Shown here piece after piece: positions 23,800 through 31,499 of a stretch of DNA of 37,749 nt; position 1 is the first letter of the stretch, and each line of letters opens with the position of its first letter. The stretch spans positions 1-37,749 of the forward strand of contig JADZCC010000077.1 of the NCBI GenBank assembly GCA_020851785.1, given 5' to 3'. The stretch is from Anaerolineales bacterium. Its GTDB lineage: Bacteria; Chloroflexota; Anaerolineae; Anaerolineales; Villigracilaceae. The notes under the pieces were generated by a model. The model was given only the letters and a program-made list of their open reading frames with translations. It searched no databases and had not been told where the DNA came from. Made by a program: the position numbers and the translations under genes.

Positions 23800-23934
23800 T
23801 CAGTTCTTGTTTTTCAAAAACCTCCTCGCCTCCACAATTTTATCCCCTTCTACCTTCTCCGTTTCTTTCCAATAATCCAACATCTGAGTAATCGTCAGCG
23901 CCGCGTGCATGGAATAGCCCGCATCGCTTTTTCT
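23800..23934 (-). pseudogene. pyrE: C-terminal remnant of pyrE (orotate phosphoribosyltransferase)
   Basis: Forty-four codons in the same frame as pyrF, after TGA-TAG. The peptide reads R-E-K-S-D-A-G-Y-S-M-H-A-A-L-T-I-T, then Q-M-L-D-Y-W-K-E-T. That is the last strand and helices of PyrE, where a D-R-E-x-G segment leads to H-x-x-L-T-x-x-x-L-L-D-Y. The PRPP-binding body is missing. Because the frame continues from pyrF, the ancestor was probably a PyrF-PyrE fusion, as found in cyanobacteria and Chloroflexota. Confidence 0.65.
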
Positions 23935-23937
23935 CTA

Positions 23938-24813
23938 TCAGCGGCGTAAATGTTCTCTAACCGCTACTATCTGATCTCTTATCTCTGCCGCGGCTAACTT
24001 GGGATTCTCCGCCCGCGAGATTCCGCGCGAAATGGGGATCAGCATTCCCCTGCCGTCTTTGCGGAGGCCAGCCTTGAGCGCGGCTTCCAACTCGCCGCCT
24101 TGCGCGCCCACGCCAGGCGCGAGAAACCACAAATCTGGCGCGGCTTTGCGGATGCGTTGCATGGCTTCTATATGCGTTGCGCCAACGACGAGTCCGATGT
24201 TGTTTTGCGTGTTCCATTGTTGGGCGAGGTGGGCGACATGCTCATATAAAAACATTGACGATTGACGATTGACGATTGATGATGAATTCTGCTCAATGGT
24301 CTGCGGTCTAGCGTCAATCGTCACAGTTAAGTCTTGTAAATCGCCTGAGCCTGAATTGCTGGTTTTACATAACAAAAACACGCCACGTTCTGGATAATTG
24401 AGAAACGGGTCAATTGAATCTTTGCCCAAGTACGGACTCAACGTGATGCAATGCGCGCCCAGCGTTTCAAACGCGGATTTGGCGTATGCCTCGGCCGTGG
24501 AGGAAATATCGCCGCGTTTGGCGTCGAGGATGACGGGGATGAGCGAACCGAGTTTTTTAGATTCTTCGTCAATTGCTGAGATGACTTGTTTGAGCGCGGT
24601 CCAGCCCTCCGCGCCAAAGGCTTCGAAGAATGCGGCGTTGGGTTTGAAGGCCGCGGCGTAGCGGGCTGTCTGTTGAATCAGAGTCAGGCAAAAGTCCAGC
24701 GCGGAAGCGGCAGTGGGTTCTTTGAGGTCGGCCGTGTGCGGGTCAAGTCCAACGCAAAGTAAGGAAGCTGAGTCGTCCACGCGACGTTGTAGAAAAGTGA
24801 AGAAAGTTTCCAT
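23938..24813 (-). CDS. pyrF: Orotidine-5'-phosphate decarboxylase, class II
   Basis: A 291-residue final enzyme of UMP synthesis. The class II signature V-I-L-D-A-K-R-G-D-I with catalytic K99 is clear, as are C-V-G-L-D-P at 20-25, A-F-K-P-N at 55-59 and P-Y-L-G-K-D-S at 127-133. Residues about 165-187 are an insertion relative to the family and are encoded by an inverted repeat (24253-24323). AAAGGA precedes the ATG. The protein ends at L-R-R, followed by in-frame pyrE remains. Confidence 0.93.
   Translation of the reverse strand: METFFTFLQRRVDDSASLLCVGLDPHTADLKEPTAASALDFCLTLIQQTARYAAAFKPNAAFFEAFGAEGWTALKQVISAIDEESKKLGSLIPVILDAKRGDISSTAEAYAKSAFETLGAHCITLSPYLGKDSIDPFLNYPERGVFLLCKTSNSGSGDLQDLTVTIDARPQTIEQNSSSIVNRQSSMFLYEHVAHLAQQWNTQNNIGLVVGATHIEAMQRIRKAAPDLWFLAPGVGAQGGELEAALKAGLRKDGRGMLIPISRGISRAENPKLAAAEIRDQIVAVREHLRR
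24253..24323. repeat. Inverted repeat inserted in frame in pyrF
   Basis: The left end has three tandem copies of an 8-base unit (TTGACGATTGACGATTGACG) and the right end its complement (GCGTCAATCGTCAC). Flanking codons are normal pyrF, so the element adds 23 or so residues without frameshift. Confidence 0.75.
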
Positions 24814-24826
24814 GAGATTCCTTTGA

Positions 24827-24896
24827 ACCGCGGAGACGCAGAGAGCGCAGGGTTTTCTTTTGCTTTTCTCTGTGTACTTCGCGTCTCTGCGGTCAA
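24827..24896. repeat. CGCAGAGACGCAGAG-type imperfect palindrome
   Basis: ACCGCGGAGACGCAGAGAGC on the left and its imperfect complement ending CGCGTCTCTGCGGT on the right form a long hairpin that fills the pyrB-pyrF spacer. The same motif occurs at about 70-108. Confidence 0.75.
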
Positions 24897-24900
24897 TTAA

Positions 24901-25878
24901 TTACGCCTTGCCCAAGACCATCGCGAGCAAAGCCATTCTCACATACAGGCCATATTCCATTTGACGGAAATACGCCGCGCGCGGATCGTCGTCGAACTCG
25001 GCGCTGATCTCGTTGACGCGCGGGAGCGGGTGCATAACGATCATGTTGGGTTTGGCGGTTTGCATCATTCGCGGGTCAATCACGTACGCGCCTTTGACCT
25101 TTTCATAATCAGCGGGATCTTCAAAGCGTTCCTTTTGCACGCGCGTGACGTACAACACATCGGTTTCGGGCAGTACAGCTTCGAGCGATGAAAATTCATT
25201 TTGCGAAATACCCTTCTCGCTCACTTCATCCATCACTTCTTTGGGCATCTTCAAAATATCGGGCGAGACGTAATTCAACTTCACATTGAACAGCGAAAGC
25301 AAACGCGCCAGCGAATGAACCGTGCGTCCGTATTTCAGATCGCCGAGCATGGTAACGGTGAGGCTGTCGAGCTGTTTGAGCTCCTCCCGGATCGTGAACG
25401 CGTCGAGCAGCGCCTGCGTGGGGTGTTCGCCTGCGCCGTCGCCCGCGTTGATGAGCGGCTTGCGCATCGCCTGCGCCGCAATCGCCGCCGATCCCGTTTC
25501 GGGATGGCGCAGGACGATTACATCGGCATAACATTCGAGCGTGCGGACGGTGTCGGTCAGCGTTTCGCCTTTCGTCACCGACGAGTACTTCACCTCGCTG
25601 ATCGGGATGACCGAGCCGCCGAGTCGTTCCATGGCGGCAGTGAACGACGACGATGTTCTCGTGGACGGTTCATAAAACAGGTTCGCCAGAATTTTTCCTT
25701 TTAGCAAGTCGAACGTCCCGACACGTTCGACCATGCCGCGCATCTCGTGCGCCACGCCGAAGACGTATTCCAAATCTTCGCGGCTGAATTGTTTGACAGA
25801 CACGATGTCTTTGCCGTACCACGCGGCGTTTTTATTTTCGCCGAACGGCAGGTGGGGGGAGGATGAATTTGTGGGCAT
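24901..25878 (-). CDS. pyrB: Aspartate carbamoyltransferase, catalytic subunit
   Basis: A 325-residue enzyme of pyrimidine synthesis. The carbamoyl-phosphate motif [12 protein letters not shown], the loop with K-G-E-T, V-L-R-H-P near 140, [12 protein letters not shown] and the late H-P-L-P-R-V-N-E-I are present. By memory of the sequences it is closer to the ATCase domain of animal CAD (shared F-x-x-x-x-x-x-x-V-A-H, G-D-L-K-x-G-R-T-V-H-S-L) than to E. coli PyrB. No pyrI regulatory subunit gene is nearby. AGGAG precedes the ATG. Confidence 0.96.
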   Translation of the reverse strand: MPTNSSSPHLPFGENKNAAWYGKDIVSVKQFSREDLEYVFGVAHEMRGMVERVGTFDLLKGKILANLFYEPSTRTSSSFTAAMERLGGSVIPISEVKYSSVTKGETLTDTVRTLECYADVIVLRHPETGSAAIAAQAMRKPLINAGDGAGEHPTQALLDAFTIREELKQLDSLTVTMLGDLKYGRTVHSLARLLSLFNVKLNYVSPDILKMPKEVMDEVSEKGISQNEFSSLEAVLPETDVLYVTRVQKERFEDPADYEKVKGAYVIDPRMMQTAKPNMIVMHPLPRVNEISAEFDDDPRAAYFRQMEYGLYVRMALLAMVLGKA

Positions 25879-25888
25879 GGTAAATCTC

Positions 25889-26722
25889 CTAAACTGAAAG
25901 TATGGTTTTGTTATTTAATCGAACAGCCGAGTCAAATTCATGCGTTGGCAGATACACCAGCGGCCTTTGTTTGGCGAGCGCTAAAATCTTTTGCATGGTG
26001 GCGATGGCCTGTTTCGGGCTTGGGCTGACGCCGTCGGCTGTCTTGTGGAGCAAGTTTTGCTCTGAATAGCTGGCGTCGCCTGCCAGGAAATATTGCACGT
26101 CTTCGCTTTCGACAATGACGGAGACATGCGCCGGAGTGTGCCCGTAGGTCTGCACGACTTTTATATCGCCTTTTGTCGTGGCGCGCCAAACTTTTGTAAA
26201 CCCACCAAGCAGTTCATCGTTAAACTCAATCGGGATGGGCTCCAGCCAGCGCGGCAGATGTTGCGGTAGATACCCATCCACTTGGCCTTGAAAACCATTT
26301 GTACGCTGATATTCCGGCAGGTTGACGTAAATTTTACTTTCCGGGAAATGACTTAAACCACCCGCATGATCCGTGTGCAGGTGAGTCAGGATTACTTTTT
26401 TCACATCTTTGGGATTAATTCCCATCTTCCTTAATTGTGCGCCGATCTCATCTTCGGGCTTGACATGAAAGCGAACCGCCAGATTGTAGTAAGGATGCCA
26501 GCGGGGAAAATAACCAGTTTCCGCCGTGCGCGCCGTTTCGCCCGTATCCACCAAAATGATTCCTTCTGGATGTTCAATAACCCAGGCATAAATGGGTAAG
26601 GCGGGCTCTATCCATTCCCTGCCAAAGAGCATATTAATTAAACGTCCAACTCCTGAACCTTTACCAATTTTTTGATTTTTCTTTATCTCAACTGTGCCTG
26701 TTTGAATGGCGTGGATTTTCAT
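25889..26722 (-). CDS. MBL-fold lactonase-like hydrolase (AiiA/AttM type)
   Basis: A 277-residue metallo-beta-lactamase-fold protein. The dinuclear zinc motif H-L-H-T-D-H-A-G is intact near residue 115, followed by Y-G-H-T-P-A-H near 198 and A-G-D-A-S-Y near 220. This set and length match N-acyl-homoserine-lactone lactonases and related esterases. It is embedded in the pyr operon, overlapping pyrC by 4 bases and ending 10 bases before pyrB, where a second dihydroorotase-like or metabolite-repair function is conceivable but unproven. Confidence 0.88.
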   Translation of the reverse strand: MKIHAIQTGTVEIKKNQKIGKGSGVGRLINMLFGREWIEPALPIYAWVIEHPEGIILVDTGETARTAETGYFPRWHPYYNLAVRFHVKPEDEIGAQLRKMGINPKDVKKVILTHLHTDHAGGLSHFPESKIYVNLPEYQRTNGFQGQVDGYLPQHLPRWLEPIPIEFNDELLGGFTKVWRATTKGDIKVVQTYGHTPAHVSVIVESEDVQYFLAGDASYSEQNLLHKTADGVSPSPKQAIATMQKILALAKQRPLVYLPTHEFDSAVRLNNKTILSV

Positions 26723-27843
26723 TCTTGTTCTCTCACATTCTTTCCATATCCAGCGTGAACTAAAATCTGTCCATCTTCAAAAGCAGTTTGTCCGCGTAAT
26801 ACAACCTTCCGCACTTTCCCCTTGACCTGCCAGCCTTCAAACGGAGTCCAGCCGCACCTTGTGAATTGAGTCTCAGCTTTGATTTCGTATTCCGCTTTTT
26901 CGTCCACCTCAATCCATGTTTCTGGTTGTTCAGGAAGATTAAATATTTTTTTAGGATTTTTATACATTTTTGCGACAACATCATCTATGGTCAGTCGTCC
27001 AGCGTCCACGGCGGTCAGCAACAACGGAAGAGCCGTTTCTAAGCCGGGGAATCCAGGCGGCGGATTGTCTGAATCTTTTTCTTCAAGGGTGTGCGGCGCG
27101 TGATCGGTGGCGAAGCAGTCAATCACGTCCATGTTTTGCCAGAGGGCATCCACGTCCGCCTGGGTGGCGAGGCGCGGGCGAACTTCGCGTCTGCCCTCAT
27201 CCCCAGCCCTTCTCCCGAGGGGAGCAGGGGGATTCGCCGCGTGATTCCCCTCTCTCTGTGGGAGAGGGGTTAGGGGTGAGGGAGCAGTCAGAAACAAATG
27301 ATGCGGACAAACTTCGCAGGTCACCTTGATGCCCTTTTCCTTCGCGGCTTTGATTAATAAAATCTCTTCTTTCAACGAAACATGCGCAATGTGAATTGGG
27401 CGATCATAGATCGCGGCGAATAAAATCGCCGCCGCCATGGTGCGGCTTTCGGAATGCGCCACCAACGGATACGCTTTTGGGTAACTTTCAAAGTGCGGCC
27501 GCCAGAGCGTCATATCGTCGAGGCGCAGTTCGCCAAAGGTGGAGTCGAGGTACATCTTCAGCCCAGCGGCTTTTCCCGCGAGTGAAGCGCTGACATCCGC
27601 ATTGTTTGGCCCGGCGCCAATGTACTGACCAAAATCACAACGGGCTTTTTGTTTCGCGGCGTTCAAAGCCAAATCCAGAGTTGTTGAATCAAAAATTGGC
27701 GGGGTGGTGTTGGGCATGGCCAAAACAATCGTGAAGCCGCCCGCCAAAGCGGCGCAGGTTCCAGAGTCATAATCTTCTTTGTGGGTTGCGCCAGGTTCGC
27801 GCAAATGGACGTGCGGGTCAATTAAGCCGGGGAGTTTGAGCAT
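26719..27843 (-). CDS. pyrC: Dihydroorotase, CAD-like
   Basis: A 374-residue amidohydrolase closing carbamoyl-aspartate to dihydroorotate. Metal ligands: H11 and H13 in D-P-H-V-H, the carboxylated Lys K96 in G-L-K-M-Y-L-D, H130, H154 in H-I-A-H-V, and D247 in A-T-D-H-A-P-H. Overall it resembles the CAD dihydroorotase domain (T-C-E-V-C-P-H-H-L-F-L, W-T-P-F-E-G, G-Y-G). Residues about 187-219 are a Pro/Arg-rich insertion encoded by a palindromic repeat. First gene of the pyr operon. Confidence 0.95.
   Translation of the reverse strand: MLKLPGLIDPHVHLREPGATHKEDYDSGTCAALAGGFTIVLAMPNTTPPIFDSTTLDLALNAAKQKARCDFGQYIGAGPNNADVSASLAGKAAGLKMYLDSTFGELRLDDMTLWRPHFESYPKAYPLVAHSESRTMAAAILFAAIYDRPIHIAHVSLKEEILLIKAAKEKGIKVTCEVCPHHLFLTAPSPLTPLPQREGNHAANPPAPLGRRAGDEGRREVRPRLATQADVDALWQNMDVIDCFATDHAPHTLEEKDSDNPPPGFPGLETALPLLLTAVDAGRLTIDDVVAKMYKNPKKIFNLPEQPETWIEVDEKAEYEIKAETQFTRCGWTPFEGWQVKGKVRKVVLRGQTAFEDGQILVHAGYGKNVREQE
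27194..27284. repeat. CCCTCATCCCCAGCCC repeat inside pyrC, copy 2
   Basis: The same family as 15460-15554: it begins CCCTCATCCCCAGCCCTTCT and ends GGAGAGGGGTTAGGGGTGAG. It lies in frame within pyrC, between the H-H-L-F-L-T strand and V-R-P-R-L, a surface loop in the CAD structure, and adds about 33 residues. Confidence 0.85.
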
Positions 27844-27876
27844 AAGTTGGTTTCCTGATCACGAAGCAGGGTGGAT

Positions 27877-27902
27877 AAAAAAAGAGCCGCTTTAAGCGAC
27901 TC
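27877..27902 (-). terminator. Intrinsic terminator in the pyr leader (attenuator)
   Basis: Leftward RNA GAGUCGC-UUAAA-GCGGCUC followed by seven U. The one mismatch in DNA becomes a U-G pair only in the leftward RNA, supporting that direction. It sits about 35 bases before the pyrC ATG and downstream of the pyr promoter, with no other gene transcribed into it. Confidence 0.8.
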
Positions 27903-27908
27903 TGGACT

Positions 27909-27974
27909 TCAAAACAAAAACGATCTCCCTAAAGGTTGACAAAGCTGGCGTTGCGGGCGGGTTCGTTTTAACAT
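27909..27974 (-). CDS. Putative pyr leader peptide
   Basis: ATG lies at about +3 of the predicted transcript and opens a 21-codon frame (M-L-K-R-T-R-P to S-F-L-F) ending 6 bases before the attenuator stem. The last codons are U-rich (TTTTTGTTTT in the message). This copies the logic of the E. coli pyrL leader, where U-rich pausing at low UTP lets the ribosome reach and block the terminator. Leaderless initiation is assumed, and only the layout is evidence. Confidence 0.45.
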   Translation of the reverse strand: MLKRTRPQRQLCQPLGRSFLF

Positions 27975-27982
27975 CGCGCCGA

Positions 27983-28010
27983 ATTTTACGCCGATTCGCG
28001 CGGATGTCAA
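27983..28010 (-). promoter_or_regulatory. Promoter of the pyr operon
   Basis: TTGACA (28005-28010), a 16-base spacer and TAAAAT (27983-27988) on the minus strand; predicted start near 27976, about 130 bases before pyrC. Confidence 0.75.
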
Positions 28011-28122
28011 GCGCTTTTTACGAAAGCGAACCCCAAGACTCCCCGCCCTGAATTTCGTCCCGCTTCGCAGTCATCCGCTAATCCATATATCCGCTCCAAT
28101 CCGCTTTATAATCCGCTCCACC

Positions 28123-28632
28123 ATGAACCCCAAAGTAAAAACGCTCATCGAACAATATAACTTTCAGTCTCTGCCCGCCGAAGGGACGCTCTTCGTCAGC
28201 ACGTATCGCTCCGCCAGCGAATTTGAAAACGGCAAACCGCACGGCACAGCGATGATTGGCATGTATTGCGACGAACCTAAAAGCGTATCGCTTTTCCATC
28301 GCCTCACCGCGGATGAGGTTTGGCATTTCTACGGCGGCGATCCATTGCGACTCATCTTGCTCTATCCAGACGGTTCCAGCAAAGACATCATTCTATCCAG
28401 CGAAAATGTTCAAGCGGTGATTCCTGCCGGGGTTTGGCAGGCAGGTCACATGGTTGCAGGCGGCACATATTCGTTGTTTGGATGTACCGTCGCACCCGGA
28501 TTCACCGGCGAAATGTTTGAAGGCGGAACTCAAAAACAATTGCTGGCGTTATATCCCGACCGCGCCAAAGATATTGAAGCGTTTGGCATTGCCACAGACG
28601 AAACACACATGCCCACAGGGTTCGCCGCATGA
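28123..28632 (+). CDS. Cupin-domain protein, DUF985
   Basis: A 169-residue double-stranded beta-helix protein. Features of DUF985: Y-x-S at the end of strand 1 (S-T-Y-R-S), S-x-F-H-R-L-x-x-D-E-V-W-H-F-Y with metal-type His and Glu, P-A-G-V-W-Q-A, and a C-terminal F-G-C-T-V-A-P-G-F. Yeast and plant relatives bind nucleotide-sugar-like ligands; the role is unclear. It overlaps the next gene by 4 bases (ATGA). Confidence 0.92.
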   Translation: MNPKVKTLIEQYNFQSLPAEGTLFVSTYRSASEFENGKPHGTAMIGMYCDEPKSVSLFHRLTADEVWHFYGGDPLRLILLYPDGSSKDIILSSENVQAVIPAGVWQAGHMVAGGTYSLFGCTVAPGFTGEMFEGGTQKQLLALYPDRAKDIEAFGIATDETHMPTGFAA

Positions 28633-30689
28633 TTCTTTTCGCAATCAGCATTTTCCTTTCCGCTTTTCTACTCTTTCAAATTCAACCGCTCATTGGCAAA
28701 TTTATTCTGCCGTGGTTTGGCGGCACGCCCGACGTGTGGACCACCGTCATGCTCTTCTTCCAAATCCTACTCACCGGCGGCTACGCTTACGCGTATTGGC
28801 TCATCGGGCGCGTCAAAAATTCTTTGCAAAGCAAAATTCACAGCGCATTAACGGCTGTCTCAATTTTGCTTTTGATTCTTCTCGGCTTCTTTTGGAAATC
28901 GCCCATCACGCCGTCGGTCCATTTACCGACAGCGCTTTCAATCCCCAGCTTTGAAATCTTCAAACTACTAACCGTCTCCGTCGGTCTGCCCTACTTCATC
29001 CTCGCCGCCAACGGCCCGCTCATACAAGCCTGGTTTGCGCGCATCTTTCCGCAACGCTCCTACGCACGGCTCTATTCGCTCTCCAACCTCGGTTCGTTGT
29101 TGGGGCTGTTGGCCTATCCATTTTTGATCGAACCCAACTCGACGCTCAAATCACAAGGTTGGATCTGGTCGATTGGCTTCATCTTTTTTGGATGTCTGGC
29201 CATCTGGATCGCGCTTCAGAATCAAAACGCCGCGCCGCCGACTCCGCCGAAGCCTGATTCTGTTTCAACAAACATTCCCCCCGCCCGATCCACGTTCCTG
29301 CTCTGGATCATCCTCAGCGGAACCGCCTCCCTGCTCCTACTGGCCACCACCAACCAAATCTCGCAAGAAGTCGCCGTCATCCCCTTCCTCTGGATTTTGC
29401 CGCTTACGCTCTATCTGCTTTCCTTCATCCTCGCCTTTTCAGACGGGTATCAACGCAAACTTTATCTCATCCTGTTTGCAGTTTCGGTGGCGTTGTATCT
29501 CTTCATGCTCTTCAACTTAAACGCCATCCACGTTTATTTTCAAATCCTCATTTACTGCGCGTTGATGTTTTCCGCCTGCATGATCTGTCATGGCGAGTTG
29601 TATCTGCTCAGACCCGAAGCAAAGTTCCTCACCTCCTTCTATCTGATGGTCTCCATCGGCGGGGCCTGCGGCGGAATCTTCGCCAGCTTAATCGCGCCGA
29701 TCATCTTCAACGGCTATTGGGAATTCATGGTGGCGTTTGCGCTCGCGGCGGCGCTGTGGCTCAGCATCCGCAAAAACCCAACGCAAATTGATGCGCCTGC
29801 ATTATCCCGCTTTATGCTGACGATCTTCATCCTCATTACAACTATTTTAAGTTTAATGGATAACGCTTCGCCCTTCCTGTTTGCCGACCGAAACTTTTAC
29901 GGCGTCATTCGCGTGCGTGAACAAATTCCCAACGGCGCGGACGAACCAGCCTACGTCATGTCGCACGGCATTACCGTGCATGGGATTCAATTTATCAACC
30001 CCGCATTAAGGGATACGCCCACCACCTATTACACCCCGCAAAGCGGCGCGGGGCTGGCGTTGTTAAACCATCCCAAAAAAGAGCAGGGGCTCAAAGTGGG
30101 TTTGCTCGGCGTGGGCATTGGCACGCTGGCCATTTATGGGCAAGCCAAAGACGATTATCGTTTATATGAAATCAACCCGGCGGTGATTAAGTTAGCTGAA
30201 GGCGAAGGGAATTTTTTCTCTTTCGTCAAAGATAGCCAGGCAAACATCGCCATGGTGGCGGGCGACGCGCGTTCCTCCCTCGAACGCGAACTCGCCGAAA
30301 ACGGTTCGCAAAATTTTGACGTTTTAGTTTTGGACACCTTCAGTAGCGACTCCATCCCCGTGCATCTCGTCACCCAAGAGGCCTTTGGCTTATACCTCAG
30401 CCATCTCGCGCCGGATGGAATCATCGCCGCGCACATCTCCAATCGCCATTTGGATTTACGCCCCATCTTTTGGCGGCTGGCCGAATATTACAACCTGCAA
30501 ATGGTCAGCGTCAGCTACGCGGGCGACGCGCACGGCGAATACTTAACCGAATGGCTTTTAGTAACGCGCGATCCAGCTTTGCTCCAAATCCCCGCTATTC
30601 AAGAACGTTCCACGCTATTTGAAAATTACACAACCTCCATCCCTTTATGGACGGACGACTACAGCAACCTCTTTCAAATCTTAAGGTAA
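28629..30689 (+). CDS. Fused membrane/spermidine-synthase-like protein
   Basis: A 686-residue protein. About residues 1-410 are hydrophobic with ten or more helices (opening L-L-F-Q-I-Q-P-L-I-G-K). Residues 480-686 form a class I SAM-methyltransferase-like domain of the SpeE type: L-L-G-V-G-I-G-T-L with the glycine loop, Y-E-I-N-P with the acidic ribose ligand, A-G-D-A-R and V-L-D-T-F. SpeE normally has D-A-Y or D-A-F in that place; T-F-S instead makes polyamine synthesis doubtful. Coupled to the cupin gene. Confidence 0.88.
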   Translation: MILFAISIFLSAFLLFQIQPLIGKFILPWFGGTPDVWTTVMLFFQILLTGGYAYAYWLIGRVKNSLQSKIHSALTAVSILLLILLGFFWKSPITPSVHLPTALSIPSFEIFKLLTVSVGLPYFILAANGPLIQAWFARIFPQRSYARLYSLSNLGSLLGLLAYPFLIEPNSTLKSQGWIWSIGFIFFGCLAIWIALQNQNAAPPTPPKPDSVSTNIPPARSTFLLWIILSGTASLLLLATTNQISQEVAVIPFLWILPLTLYLLSFILAFSDGYQRKLYLILFAVSVALYLFMLFNLNAIHVYFQILIYCALMFSACMICHGELYLLRPEAKFLTSFYLMVSIGGACGGIFASLIAPIIFNGYWEFMVAFALAAALWLSIRKNPTQIDAPALSRFMLTIFILITTILSLMDNASPFLFADRNFYGVIRVREQIPNGADEPAYVMSHGITVHGIQFINPALRDTPTTYYTPQSGAGLALLNHPKKEQGLKVGLLGVGIGTLAIYGQAKDDYRLYEINPAVIKLAEGEGNFFSFVKDSQANIAMVAGDARSSLERELAENGSQNFDVLVLDTFSSDSIPVHLVTQEAFGLYLSHLAPDGIIAAHISNRHLDLRPIFWRLAEYYNLQMVSVSYAGDAHGEYLTEWLLVTRDPALLQIPAIQERSTLFENYTTSIPLWTDDYSNLFQILR

Positions 30690-30693
30690 TGCG

Positions 30694-31437
30694 TCATTCA
30701 ATCGCCGCGCGTAATTTCTTCGCCATTTCCCCAAACTGATGCGTATACCGCACGTCGTCCGCGCGCGGGCGCGGCAGGTTCACCGGCAAGTCTAATTTTA
30801 TTTTACCCGGGCGTTGGGTTAACACCAAAACGCGATCCGCCAGAAACAAGGCCTCATGGATGGAATGCGTCACCATCACGACCGTCTTTTGTTTGGCCTG
30901 CCAAATCATGGAAAGTTCGCCCCACATCCGTTCGCGGGTTAAAGCGTCCAGCGAGGCAAACGGCTCGTCGAGCAGGAGCAGGTCCGGGTTATGGATGAGC
31001 GCGCGCGCGAGTCCCACCCGTTGGGCCATGCCGCCAGAGAGATCGCGCGGCAGGGAATTTTCAAAGCCGCGAAGTCCAACTAATTCAATCAGTTCTTGCG
31101 CTTTAAGTTTGGCGTTTGCATCACTCACGCCCTCCAACTCCAATGGCAATTTGATGTTTTCCAAAACCGTGCGCCAGGGCATTAAGTTGGCCTGCTGAAA
31201 GACCATGCCGATCTTCGGCGTTTGCGCCAGCTGAAACTGCGCCGCGCCCGCAGTGGGTTTTTGCAAGCCCGCCAACACGCGCAGGAGCGTCGTCTTGCCG
31301 GAGCCGGAAGGGCCGAGGAAACAAATAAACTCGCGCGCGCGCAATGCAAACGAAATATTTTCAAGCGCGCAAAGTTGTTTCGCGCCAGCGGCGAAAGTCA
31401 CGTTCAGGTTTTGGACCGTGAGGATGGGTGGAAGCAT
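30694..31437 (-). CDS. ribZ: ABC transporter ATP-binding protein, riboflavin importer type
   Basis: A 247-residue ATPase of the SsuB/TauB class. Walker A G-P-S-G-S-G-K-T-T, Q-loop V-F-Q-Q-A-N-L-M-P-W, signature L-S-G-G-M-A-Q-R, Walker B L-L-L-L-D-E-P-F, switch His in V-T-H-S. The start at 31437 is chosen because the earlier ATG lies within a hairpin (GCGGGGCA to TGCCCCGC, 31452-31490). The symbol follows the transporter set under an FMN riboswitch and is inferred from context. Confidence 0.85.
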   Translation of the reverse strand: MLPPILTVQNLNVTFAAGAKQLCALENISFALRAREFICFLGPSGSGKTTLLRVLAGLQKPTAGAAQFQLAQTPKIGMVFQQANLMPWRTVLENIKLPLELEGVSDANAKLKAQELIELVGLRGFENSLPRDLSGGMAQRVGLARALIHNPDLLLLDEPFASLDALTRERMWGELSMIWQAKQKTVVMVTHSIHEALFLADRVLVLTQRPGKIKLDLPVNLPRPRADDVRYTHQFGEMAKKLRAAIE

Positions 31438-31499
31438 AAGGTTTACGGAGCGGGGCAGAAATGAAGCGCAAATCATTCATGCCCCGCGTTTGAAAAATG

